The notes under the pieces are model-generated. The model saw only the letters and a list, made by a program, of their open reading frames with translations. It was not told where the DNA came from and ran no database searches. The translations under genes were made by a program, and so were the position numbers. Below, piece by piece: positions 8,984 through 16,862 of a stretch of DNA of 64,000 nt. Every line of letters begins with the position of its first letter. The first letter of the stretch is position 1. Source of the stretch: CAZDRX01 sp964508225 (GTDB lineage: Bacteria > Patescibacteriota > Gracilibacteria > Peribacterales > Peribacteraceae); contig CAZDRX010000008.1 of assembly GCA_964508225.1 (NCBI GenBank), positions 1 through 64,000 of the forward strand, given 5' to 3'.

Positions 8984-9522
8984 CCGCGGATCAGATCCAA
9001 GAATTCCTGCCTCGTGCGTGCATCACGTTTGAAGCTGCCTGCCACGTGGCTTGTGACGGCCACGGAATGCTGCTTCTCCACGCCGCGCATCATCATGCAG
9101 AAGTGGCTCGCCTCGATCACGACGCCGATGCCGACCGGTTGCAGCACTTCCTTGAGCGCATCGCAGATCTGCTGGCCGAGACGTTCCTGCACCTGCAGCC
9201 TGCGCGCGAACATGTCCACGATGCGCGGGATCTTGCTGAGACCGATGATCTTCTTGCCCGGGATATACCCCACGTGCACCTTTCCCGTGAAGGGGAGCAT
9301 GTGGTGCTCACACAGCGAGTAACACTCGATGTCTTTCACGATGATCATGCCGTCGGTGTCCGCAGGGAAGAGCGCACCGTTCACGACGGTTTTGAGATCC
9401 TGATCGTAACCGGACGTGAGGAATTCCATCGCTTCCGCCACACGCTTGGGCGTTTTCTTCAGCCCCGGACGGTTCGGGTCTTCGCCGATGCGTTTCAGGA
9501 GGGCTTTGTAGAGCTGTTCCAT
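8980..9522 (-). CDS. folE: GTP cyclohydrolase I
   Basis: Converts GTP to 7,8-dihydroneopterin triphosphate, the first step of tetrahydrofolate synthesis (180 residues). Zinc ligands are visible in YSLCEHHMLPF and ASHFCMMMRG; GYIPGKKIIGLSK and QERLGQQI are family motifs. The start at 9522 is chosen because TATACT (9532-9537 on the minus strand) would fall inside the gene if the upstream ATG at 9543 were used. folK and folB lie upstream on the same strand, separated by a hairpin repeat. Confidence 0.95.
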   Translation of the reverse strand: MEQLYKALLKRIGEDPNRPGLKKTPKRVAEAMEFLTSGYDQDLKTVVNGALFPADTDGMIIVKDIECYSLCEHHMLPFTGKVHVGYIPGKKIIGLSKIPRIVDMFARRLQVQERLGQQICDALKEVLQPVGIGVVIEASHFCMMMRGVEKQHSVAVTSHVAGSFKRDARTRQEFLDLIRG

Positions 9523-9544
9523 GGGATTGCGAGTATAGATCATT

Positions 9545-9633
9545 GTCCTTTCTTTGTCCGAGCGACAAAGAAAGGACGAAAGAAAACGCGTGTGCGCCAA
9601 CTCCCGCGCCGCAGACCCCCACCGTGGCGCACG
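9545..9633. repeat. Hairpin repeat, short copy
   Basis: It starts with a perfect 14-bp inverted repeat, GTCCTTTCTTTGTC (9545-9558) and GACAAAGAAAGGAC (9564-9577), separated by five bases. Next come CGAAAGAAA and TGCGCCAA, closed by TGGCGCAC near 9633. The same order recurs at 20294, so this is a dispersed element. It lies between folK and folE. Confidence 0.7.
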
Positions 9634-9651
9634 CCTCCCTTGGCCTATATT

Positions 9652-10140
9652 TCACAATTCCTTGAGCTTTGTGCGCTTGCAGCTCTGATGCTTTACCTCA
9701 GAAAGATAGGACTTCAGCTTTCGGTCGAAGCCCGGGTGCAGAATGTCTCCGGCACCGAGGTCGATGAGGGGTGCGAGGACGAACTTCCGTTCGTGGAGTG
9801 CCAGGTGCGGCACCGTGAGCGCGTCGTCGAGGAGGATCTCACTCCCGTACAGGAGGACATCCAGATCGATCGTGCGGGGACCGAACTTGTGCGGCGGATT
9901 CTTCTTCAGCTTCTTCTCGATTGTCTTCAGCTTCGCTGCCACTTTTTCCGGTGGGAGCTTCGTCCGGAAGACCGCTGCGGCATTCAGGAACTCCGCCTGA
10001 TCCTTGTACCCGACGGGGGCGGAAGCGTAGATGGGGGAGAAGCGGATTCCCGGGAAGTCCTTCCGGAGCAGTGCGGCTGCCGCACGGAGATTGGTCTCAG
10101 GATCGATATTCGAGCCGATGCCGATACAGACTGTTTCTAT
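9652..10140 (-). CDS. folK: 6-hydroxymethyl-dihydropterin pyrophosphokinase, apparent ATA start
   Basis: Transfers pyrophosphate from ATP to 6-hydroxymethyl-7,8-dihydropterin (162 residues). Motifs are CIGIGSNIDPE at the N-terminus, FLNAAAVFRT, and the signature FGPRTIDLDVLLYG. The homologous N-terminus begins at an ATA codon (10140-10138) that overlaps the folB TAG stop as ATAG, in the position where other pairs here use ATGA. No ATG, GTG or TTG occurs in frame in the preceding 18 codons. A GTG at 9942 would delete the conserved N-terminus, so ATA initiation or an ATG-to-ATA sequence change is implied. Confidence 0.88.
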   Translation of the reverse strand: METVCIGIGSNIDPETNLRAAAALLRKDFPGIRFSPIYASAPVGYKDQAEFLNAAAVFRTKLPPEKVAAKLKTIEKKLKKNPPHKFGPRTIDLDVLLYGSEILLDDALTVPHLALHERKFVLAPLIDLGAGDILHPGFDRKLKSYLSEVKHQSCKRTKLKEL

Positions 10141-10481
10141 GGGCGGACGATGGTGACGGAGGCTGATTGCAGCGGCAAAGAAGGGGTTTTGCGCACCGTC
10201 ACCTTCACACCGCCTGCGGGCTTGAATTCTCTGAGCAGCATCGCCGCGGCGTCCTCCGCGAAGCGTTCCACGGTTCTGCGTTCCGTGATGCCGAGCTTCA
10301 CGACTTCCATCGTGACGCGGGCGTAATCGATCCCTTTCGTGAGGTCGTCACTCTGGGCGGCATCCTTCATGGGATGGAGCAGCTCGACGGTCACGAGGAG
10401 CGTCTGCTCCGATGCGCGCTCGGCTTCGTCGATGCCGATCCGCGTCGGGACTTCGATATGTTCGAGCAGAATGCTGTCCAT
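10137..10481 (-). CDS. folB: Dihydroneopterin aldolase
   Basis: Cleaves dihydroneopterin to 6-hydroxymethyl-dihydropterin and glycolaldehyde (114 residues). The N-terminus MDSILLEHIEVPTRIGIDEAE and GIDYARVTMEVV with TVERFAEDAA are typical, and the length matches the family. It overlaps folK by four bases and is probably co-transcribed with it. Together folE, folB and folK supply the pterin branch of folate; no dihydropteroate synthase gene is seen in the window. Confidence 0.9.
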   Translation of the reverse strand: MDSILLEHIEVPTRIGIDEAERASEQTLLVTVELLHPMKDAAQSDDLTKGIDYARVTMEVVKLGITERRTVERFAEDAAAMLLREFKPAGGVKVTVRKTPSLPLQSASVTIVRP

Positions 10482-10499
10482 GCGGTCAGTCTACCCTGC

Positions 10500-11903
10500 T
10501 TACTCGTCTCCGTCTCGCGCGGAAGGCATGTGTACGGTCTCNNNNNNNNNNTCTTCCAGTGCGAATGCGCGATAGGCCGTCACGTCCACGGATGCGGGTT
10601 TCGCATCACATTCGAGTGTGAACATCATGAGGCGCTGATTCACTTCACAGGAGATGATGCGTGCGGGGACACGCATCCCTTTCGCATCGTGCACACGGAA
10701 CATGCTCGCGGCGCCGGCGCCGTACGTCTTGCTGTCCACGTCGCACGGCGTCGACGGCCACGGCACATCACCGAAGACCGTCATATTCACCTGAATCTGT
10801 GTGGGATGCTCTGCACTTGCTTCGAGAACACGCACATCCTGAAAGCCGATCTTCGCACCGTTGCCGTCACACGTGAGGCGGACGGTCTTGGGATTCCGGA
10901 CCACCGTGCACTCTGCCGAGAGACCCACCCGCTTCTGATCATGCGCCACCTGCCCAGAACGGGACGGCGGTGATCCCACAGAGCCGAACGTCCATGCAGG
11001 AACGGCGATGTCACCGATGCTCACCGTGCCCGCATCCCCTTCATCACTCGCGACGTTCTTGATTGCGACGAGTGCGCCTGTGCGCGGGCTCATACGGACA
11101 TCCAGCTTCTTTCCGCCCTCGGGCGATTTCCCCGCGATGGCGAGCAGTTTCCCTGCACCGAACATCCTCGTTTCGTCGCCTTCCTTCCGCTTCGTCAGAC
11201 GGATGACCCCCGGCTCGGTGCCGAATTCCGCTGAGCATCCTGTCGTCCGGCAGAAGTGCCGGAGGATCCGGAAGCACTCATTGTCATCGTTGCCGATGCT
11301 CACACGTCGTTCGAGCACTGCTTCGTCAGCGCTCTCGACGCGGATATCGAAGCCTGTCTGCTCCCCGATGACCGCGAGACACTCTCTCCACCGGTACTCG
11401 AGGGGCGGGATTCTGTCCGGAGCAGCCTCACTCACTTTCCGTGCTTCCTCTCCCGCGTGGGTGAGTCGCACGCGCTGTTCCAGACTCAGATCCCCGTCCT
11501 TCATTTTCCTCTGCAGATCCTCGAAGACATCCATCACCTCCTGCGGGGGAGGATTCATCTCGCGGAGCATCTTGCCGATGATGTCATTGATTTCACGTAA
11601 GCCCTGTTGGCGTACGGCGAACAGATCATCGTCGAGCCTCAGGATCGGGGCCCGCAGCTCACGCATCACATCCTCTGTCCGCTTCTGGATCCATTGCTCG
11701 CGTTTGGAGAGCGTGACGGATTCCTGGGTCGCTCCCTGTTTCTTCATGGGCTTCTCCTCCGCGTTCACCACTGAAACGGCTCCCAGCACGAGCAGGAGAC
11801 GTACCGCAGACATCGCTGCAGATCGCAGGTCACGCGTGCGGTCCGGAGAACGCAGCGGAGCAGGGGAGAGCGGTGAGGATGGAGCACGCAGGGATTCCCG
11901 CAT
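10500..11903 (-). CDS. Secreted hypothetical protein with STN-like segment; contains assembly gap
   Basis: About 467 residues as read. A signal peptide is visible in SAVRLLLVLGAVSVVNA followed by EEKP; translation may start at 11903 or at 11813. Next comes a charged helical region (residues about 60-160). A segment with TGFDIRVES, RVSIGNDDNECFRILRHF and GVIRLTKR loosely resembles the short secretin/TonB N-terminal (STN) fold. The last third is beta-rich. Ten Ns at 10542-10551 interrupt the C-terminal codons. It lies 25 bp after secD on the same strand and may be co-expressed. Function unknown. Confidence 0.65.
   Translation of the reverse strand: MRESLRAPSSPLSPAPLRSPDRTRDLRSAAMSAVRLLLVLGAVSVVNAEEKPMKKQGATQESVTLSKREQWIQKRTEDVMRELRAPILRLDDDLFAVRQQGLREINDIIGKMLREMNPPPQEVMDVFEDLQRKMKDGDLSLEQRVRLTHAGEEARKVSEAAPDRIPPLEYRWRECLAVIGEQTGFDIRVESADEAVLERRVSIGNDDNECFRILRHFCRTTGCSAEFGTEPGVIRLTKRKEGDETRMFGAGKLLAIAGKSPEGGKKLDVRMSPRTGALVAIKNVASDEGDAGTVSIGDIAVPAWTFGSVGSPPSRSGQVAHDQKRVGLSAECTVVRNPKTVRLTCDGNGAKIGFQDVRVLEASAEHPTQIQVNMTVFGDVPWPSTPCDVDSKTYGAGAASMFRVHDAKGMRVPARIISCEVNQRLMMFTLECDAKPASVDVTAYRAFALEXXXXETVHMPSARDGDE
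10542..10551. other. Assembly gap (10 N)
   Basis: Placeholder gap inside the C-terminal codons of the secreted hypothetical gene; its true length is unknown. Confidence 0.95.
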
Positions 11904-11928
11904 GACTCCATCCTCTCCTTTCCCTGTA

Positions 11929-14364
11929 TCAGGTCAATATGTTGGAGGGCGGCGGTGCGTTCTCGCTCTTGCTGACGCCGAAAAGTTCCGGACGGTTGGC
12001 GAGAGGAGTCTTCGCGATCTGGCGGCAGAGCCAGCGGCTCACGATGATCGCGGTGAACAGCGAGATGAAGATACCGATGGCGAGCGTCACGGCGAAGCCG
12101 CGGATGATGCTCGTACCGATCGTGAAGAGGATGGCGCAGGTGATGAGCGTGGAGGTGTTGCCGTCGCGGACGCTCGGCCATGCTTTCTTGAAGCCCGTTT
12201 CCACCGCGGTGCTGAACGTCTTTCCTTTGCGGAGTTCTTCCTTGATGCGCTCGAAAGCGAGGACGTTGGCATCCACGGCCATACCCATACTGAGGATCAT
12301 ACCGGCGATACCGGCGAGCGTGAGCACCACGTGCTCGTTCGAGATCAGGAGGATCGGGAGTTTCGTGGAGGCGATGAGGAGGACGACGTAGAAGAGGAGC
12401 GCGATGCTCGAGACGACGCCGAGGAGGCGGTAGATGAGGATCATGAAGAAACAGAGGACAAGGAGTCCCATCGCTGCGGCAAAGATCGACTGCTTGAGCG
12501 CGTTGGCACCCAGCGTGGCCTCCACCGTCGTCTGACCGGAGAGGTAGATCGGTGCGGGAATGGCACCCGTGTTCAGATCCTGCGCGAGCTTGCTTGCTTC
12601 CTCCACCGTGCGGCTGCCCGTGATCACGGCATTGCCGCCGATGATCTCGTTCTGCACGTTCGGAGCCGAGACCAGGTCTCCTCCGACGAAGATCGCGATG
12701 CGCTTGCCGACGTTGCGCTTCGTCATTTCCTGAAACATCTCCGCGCCCTTGGCGTCGAACTGGATCTGGACGACCGGAATGTTACTCACCGGATCCATCG
12801 AGACGGCGGCCGTGCGGAACCTCTGGCCATTCAAGTCCGTGTCCTTCCAGCCCGTCGGTTCGAGCGAGAAGAAGAGGGAACGCACCATCACCTGATCCTC
12901 CATGCGCATCACTTCACCCTTCTCAACCTTGTCCATGAGGGCGGTGGCTGCCGATTCGTCACCCTTGGTGCGCAGCGCGTTGTACGAGAGCTTGGCACCG
13001 GACTTCGTGACGCCCTTGTCTGCGCGGATGATGTGGAAACCGAACGGTGTCTCCACGGCTGCGCTCGTCTGCCCCTGCTTGAGGGAGAAGGCGGCGACTT
13101 CGAACGGCTGAACCATCATGCCGCGCGTGATGACACCCAGACTTCCGGCCTTGGCCTTCGACGGACCGTCGGATTCCTTCCGCGCGATCTCATCGAAGCT
13201 GGCACCGGCCTTGAGCCGCTTCGCAATGTCCTCGATGAGCGCCTTGGCCTGTTCCTTCGTGCGCGTGACTGTCGATTCGGCGCGCTCGGAACCCTTGTAC
13301 TGGATGAGGATGTGGCTGGCGGTCATCTCCTCCGTGCCGTCCGTGCGTCCGCCGAGGTAGACGATGGCTGTGCCGTCCTTCAGCTTCACGGTCTTCTGCG
13401 TGCCGATGTCCATCGCGAGGAGTATTGCCTGAAGATCAGCGGGAGCTGTGGCAGGATCGATGGAGAGCTTGGATTCAAGAGCTGATCCCGGGATCGTCTT
13501 CGCGAGCTCGCCGTAGGCTTCGTCGGGGCTCGTCAGCGGACGGCCGACGGGCTTCTTGTTCTCGAGCACTTTCGTGAGGTAGATGCCTTTGATCTCGCGG
13601 ATCTCCGTCTGACCCTGATCGTTCTGCTGGGTCGTCTGGATGCTCGACTCGGTCTTGAGCACTGGATCGGCGGGGGAGCGCTTCGCGAGGGCTTCGAGTC
13701 CCTTCGGCAGCTGCGAGACGAAGATCGGACGCGCATCGAAGTACGACACACCGAGCACGCTGCTCAAGTCCTGACCGTAGACCTGCAGGCTGCCGGTACC
13801 CGTCGTGACGGAGCGGTACACCTTATCCGCACGTGAGCGCATCTGCTTCTCATACTCCGTGTTGCTGCCCGAGTACTCCTCCTTGAATTCCAGCTGGATG
13901 GTCTTGCCCACCGTCTGGATGCAGCGGTTCACGTCGATGATGCCCGGACACTCCACGAGGAGGTGCTTCTCCGTGCCGAAGTATGACGGGGTGATGGTGG
14001 CTTCGCTGACGCCGAGCGCGTTGATGCGGCGCTCAAGGACTCCACGGATCGCCTCCACGAGTTTGGCGTGCTGCAGCTGGGTGCTCTGGAGTTCGAACTG
14101 GAGGTTGAGCAATTCCTTGTTATTGCCGCCGTTCTTCGCAGCGTCGATCTGCTGGGCGAGCTCCAGCTCGCGTGCGTTGATCTCATCCTCCGAAATACGG
14201 AAGTCGAGCTGGGTTCCGCCTGCGAGGTCGAGACCGAGGTGGAGGGAGGGCTTGAGATATCCCGGGAGGAATTTCTTCATGCCGTCCGGCAGGGCGACGA
14301 TGAGACAGAGGACCGCGATGATCGTGACGATGACGGGCCAGGTGGAACGCTTTGAGGAAGCCAT
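11929..14364 (-). CDS. secD: SecD with inserted parvulin-type PPIase domain
   Basis: Protein-export membrane subunit of 811 residues that pulls translocating proteins outward using the proton gradient. Residues 9-25 form TM1; LHLGLDLAGGTQLDF (41-55) opens periplasmic domain P1; VQIQFDAKGAEMFQEM and IAIFVGGDLVSAPNV (about 532-570) belong to the P1 head. Five TMs follow from about 622 to 785 with GMAVDANVLAFERIKEE (695-711). Between them residues 347-450 form a parvulin domain: TASHILIQYKG, SDGPSKAKAGSLG, FEVAAFSLKQGQ and TPFGFHIIRAD. No secF is present in the window. An uninterrupted frame supports a genuine fusion. Confidence 0.92.
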   Translation of the reverse strand: MASSKRSTWPVIVTIIAVLCLIVALPDGMKKFLPGYLKPSLHLGLDLAGGTQLDFRISEDEINARELELAQQIDAAKNGGNNKELLNLQFELQSTQLQHAKLVEAIRGVLERRINALGVSEATITPSYFGTEKHLLVECPGIIDVNRCIQTVGKTIQLEFKEEYSGSNTEYEKQMRSRADKVYRSVTTGTGSLQVYGQDLSSVLGVSYFDARPIFVSQLPKGLEALAKRSPADPVLKTESSIQTTQQNDQGQTEIREIKGIYLTKVLENKKPVGRPLTSPDEAYGELAKTIPGSALESKLSIDPATAPADLQAILLAMDIGTQKTVKLKDGTAIVYLGGRTDGTEEMTASHILIQYKGSERAESTVTRTKEQAKALIEDIAKRLKAGASFDEIARKESDGPSKAKAGSLGVITRGMMVQPFEVAAFSLKQGQTSAAVETPFGFHIIRADKGVTKSGAKLSYNALRTKGDESAATALMDKVEKGEVMRMEDQVMVRSLFFSLEPTGWKDTDLNGQRFRTAAVSMDPVSNIPVVQIQFDAKGAEMFQEMTKRNVGKRIAIFVGGDLVSAPNVQNEIIGGNAVITGSRTVEEASKLAQDLNTGAIPAPIYLSGQTTVEATLGANALKQSIFAAAMGLLVLCFFMILIYRLLGVVSSIALLFYVVLLIASTKLPILLISNEHVVLTLAGIAGMILSMGMAVDANVLAFERIKEELRKGKTFSTAVETGFKKAWPSVRDGNTSTLITCAILFTIGTSIIRGFAVTLAIGIFISLFTAIIVSRWLCRQIAKTPLANRPELFGVSKSENAPPPSNILT

Positions 14365-14374
14365 GGGAAGGGGG

Positions 14375-15037
14375 TTACTTGGAAGCGAGGAAGGAGAGAT
14401 GGAGGCCGACGTTCACGTCGTCGGCGAAGATTTCCGCGACTTTCGCCGACGGGATCCCGCCGATGATAATGTGTTCGTTCGGTTTGTCCGAATTGATCTT
14501 CAGTTTCGAGACGAGGAGATCACGGACGAAGATGCCGACATCCTTTCCCTGGTTGCCTTTGAAGGCCTCCTGCAGCTTGCTGCGGCCGGTTTCACTGAAC
14601 TCCAGTTCCACGCCGATATCGCTTCCGTCCGGACTCTTCACCGGTTGCACCCACTCGAGCATCGAGCCGTCGACTCCCGTCGGGACCCAGTTCGTCTGAT
14701 CTGCACCTGTGCTGTCTTTGATGACGCCGTCCTCCAGTCTGATCTCGAAGGTGAACGGATCCGACGCAATGCGCTCGACGGTCTCCACGCTTGCGGACGG
14801 TACCGACATGGAGACGGAGGCGGTCGCTTTGTCCTGCGTAATAACTTTCACTTTCGGTGACTCCACATTCACGGCGGCCAGACGACGTGTAAACACACGT
14901 TCAGCGGCTTGAAAGAGGAGTTGGTTTTTTGCTGCATCGTCGAGGGAACTCGTCGCCTGGAAGGTCAACTGGACGGACGACCCGCAGGCAGCAAGAATCA
15001 TCAGGGAGCCGATCAGGAGAGGTGTTCTAAGCGACAT
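14375..15037 (-). CDS. Lipoprotein with SecD P1-like domain
   Basis: A 220-residue protein with a lipobox signal peptide (LMILAACGSS, Cys18). Its C-terminal part (VELEFSETGRSKLQEAF, VGIFVRDLLVSKLKI, EHIIIGG, AKVAEIFADDVNVG) parallels the P1 head of the adjacent SecD. The N-terminal region resembles the P1 base (SSLDDAAKNQLLFQAAERVFTRRLAAVNV). It lies 10 bp upstream of secD, so co-expression is very likely. I infer a membrane-tethered SecD-like accessory factor on the outer face; no TM domain follows. This is family similarity judged by eye. Confidence 0.75.
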   Translation of the reverse strand: MSLRTPLLIGSLMILAACGSSVQLTFQATSSLDDAAKNQLLFQAAERVFTRRLAAVNVESPKVKVITQDKATASVSMSVPSASVETVERIASDPFTFEIRLEDGVIKDSTGADQTNWVPTGVDGSMLEWVQPVKSPDGSDIGVELEFSETGRSKLQEAFKGNQGKDVGIFVRDLLVSKLKINSDKPNEHIIIGGIPSAKVAEIFADDVNVGLHLSFLASK

Positions 15038-15106
15038 GCGCGGCCAAGTGTAGCTCTTTTGTCATGCGAGGGAAACGGCTCCTCCTTAGGCCTTCCGATG
15101 TCGCGT

Positions 15107-16075
15107 TCACCGCGTCAGCTTGAGCACCGTGCCCGCGCGGATCATCTTCTCCGTCAGATCGACGCTTTCGAGCACACAGTCTTCATCGATGACGCATCGC
15201 CGCAGCACACAGTCCGTGATTCTCGAACCGGGGAAGATGATGCAGTCGGAGAGCGTAGAACCGCTGATGACGGTCTTCGCCGCGATATCCATGCTGCCGG
15301 AGAGCACGGAATCGGGGCTCACTTTCGCGGACGGATCCGCGAGAGTCTTCTCGCCGACGACTTCGCGGTGGAGCGACATGTATGCCTCAAATGATCCGAT
15401 GTCCTTCCAGAGCTCGGTGAAGACGAAGCAGTCCACGGCGATCTGCCTTCTCAGGAATTCCTCGAAGACGCCGCCGACGTTGTCGGGGTGTGCCTTCGCA
15501 TGCTCGACGAGGACGGGGAGTGATGTCTTCGGGAGAATCCACCACCCCGTCGAAACCACGGTGGATTTGGGGTGCAGCGGCTTCTCCTCGAACGAAGTAA
15601 CCGCCGACAACACTCCTTCTTTGGCTCCCGTGATGATCGTGCCGAACTGCCGCGCGAGTTCCTTGTCCGCGATATCGTGGCCGGCCACGAGCGGGTGACC
15701 GCGGAAGAGTCCGATGAATGCGCCCAAGTCCGCTGCGGCGTAATTGTCGCCGGCGAGCAGGAGCACGTCGTCATTGATCTTCTCCTCTGTGATCCAGTGC
15801 GCCACCGCGCCGAGCGCGCCGAACTTCTCACCCTCGTGTCCTGCATCTTCGATCGACACCGTCACCTTCCGGTTCTTCACCGTCTTCTGCCATGCCCGGA
15901 AGTCCTCGGCGAAGACCGCGTTCGTGCTCACGGTGATCGGCAGTGCTGCGGGCACTGCTTCCACCGCGTACGTGAGGAGGGGCTTGCCCGCAATCGGCAG
16001 GAGGGGCTTGGCTCTCCGTTCGGTGAGCGGCCACAGCCTGGTTGCGAAGCCTCCGGCGAGGATGAATACCTGCAT
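15107..16075 (-). CDS. NDP-sugar nucleotidyltransferase with C-terminal beta-helix
   Basis: Sugar-1-phosphate nucleotidyltransferase-like protein of 322 residues. The N-terminal nucleotide-binding motif is ILAGGFATRLWPLTERRAKP; LLLAGDN supplies the metal-binding Asp and SFEEKPLHP follows. Residues from about 245 onward have hexapeptide-like repeats (SAKVSPDSVLSGSMDIAAKT, VISGSTLSDCIIFPGSRITD), a left-handed beta-helix tail. The sugar and nucleotide cannot be assigned; glucose-1-phosphate thymidylyltransferase and mannose-1-phosphate guanylyltransferase-like enzymes are both possible. It lies 69 bp upstream of the lipoprotein gene. Confidence 0.85.
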   Translation of the reverse strand: MQVFILAGGFATRLWPLTERRAKPLLPIAGKPLLTYAVEAVPAALPITVSTNAVFAEDFRAWQKTVKNRKVTVSIEDAGHEGEKFGALGAVAHWITEEKINDDVLLLAGDNYAAADLGAFIGLFRGHPLVAGHDIADKELARQFGTIITGAKEGVLSAVTSFEEKPLHPKSTVVSTGWWILPKTSLPVLVEHAKAHPDNVGGVFEEFLRRQIAVDCFVFTELWKDIGSFEAYMSLHREVVGEKTLADPSAKVSPDSVLSGSMDIAAKTVISGSTLSDCIIFPGSRITDCVLRRCVIDEDCVLESVDLTEKMIRAGTVLKLTR

Positions 16076-16091
16076 CGGGCGCTATCCTACC

Positions 16092-16862
16092 TTATCCGCG
16101 CGCTGTCAGGAGCGGGTAGCCCTCCACGGAGACCACCTCCCCCTGCCCCGCTACACCGAGCACGGACGGAAGCAGCATGTAGGTCATGCCATGCTGGCGG
16201 CACACGCTCATGAGATTGATTGTGTGTTCCAAGTTGCTGCACTGGATGAGGTGCGTCGGCCTTTTTTCTTTGATGACGTCCTCAAGCTTGTTCAGCTTGC
16301 CGAGGACGGGCACACCTGCCACCTCTTTCAATGGTGAGCCCTGCGGATCGAGAATCGCGACGGGCTTGAGCGGACACTGCCGCTCCTCGAAGTGCCGGAT
16401 GAGCTTCTCCGCTTCGCGGCTGAGTCCCACCACGAGTACGGGGTAGGCTGCCGGATTCTTCCGGAGGATTCTTCTCTGCCAGCTGTCGAAGGCGAGATGC
16501 CACACGAGCGTGAGACCGAAGCTGATCGCGCCGGCGTACACGAGAAGGAGGCGGCTGAAGAAACGGTCGAAGAGGAAGTAGTACGCGAGCGTGAACATCG
16601 CGGAGCCGAGCACGCACGCGAAGAAGATATGGAGGACGTTACGCTGCTCGGCCTGTACGCGGGTGAGCCGGAAAACCCCAAGTTGGGCCATGGCGAGCAC
16701 CCAGACCGGAGCGACGACCGCGACCGTTCTCAGATAGAGCTCGAGCGGGAAGTCGGTGGAGAGGATGAAGCCGACGCGAACGAAGTATCCGATGGCATAG
16801 GCCGCGATGAAGAGCGCAGCGTCGGTGACGAGCCAGATGGCGAGGAGGATTCCGCGTCGCAT
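16092..16862 (-). CDS. Membrane protein with CoA-binding-like domain (N-terminal half of a polyprenyl glycosylphosphotransferase)
   Basis: A 256-residue protein. Four TM segments (about 5-26, 45-65, 80-100, 105-125) precede a Rossmann-like domain: YPVLVVGLSREAEKLIRHF, ILDPQGSPLKEVAGVPVLG and VIKEKRPTHLIQC. This is the architecture of the N-terminal half of WcaJ/WbaP-type undecaprenyl-phosphate sugar transferases. The protein stops before the catalytic sugar-transferase domain, and that domain is not found in the 17-bp gap or next gene. It may be a stand-alone regulatory or scaffold form. The neighbouring nucleotidyltransferase supports a role in glycan synthesis. Confidence 0.75.
   Translation of the reverse strand: MRRGILLAIWLVTDAALFIAAYAIGYFVRVGFILSTDFPLELYLRTVAVVAPVWVLAMAQLGVFRLTRVQAEQRNVLHIFFACVLGSAMFTLAYYFLFDRFFSRLLLVYAGAISFGLTLVWHLAFDSWQRRILRKNPAAYPVLVVGLSREAEKLIRHFEERQCPLKPVAILDPQGSPLKEVAGVPVLGKLNKLEDVIKEKRPTHLIQCSNLEHTINLMSVCRQHGMTYMLLPSVLGVAGQGEVVSVEGYPLLTARG

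Noticed and set aside
11008..13485. 825-codon plus-strand frame opposite secD
   Set aside because: Shadow of secD and the secreted protein gene; Arg/Ser/Asp-rich, without recognisable domains.
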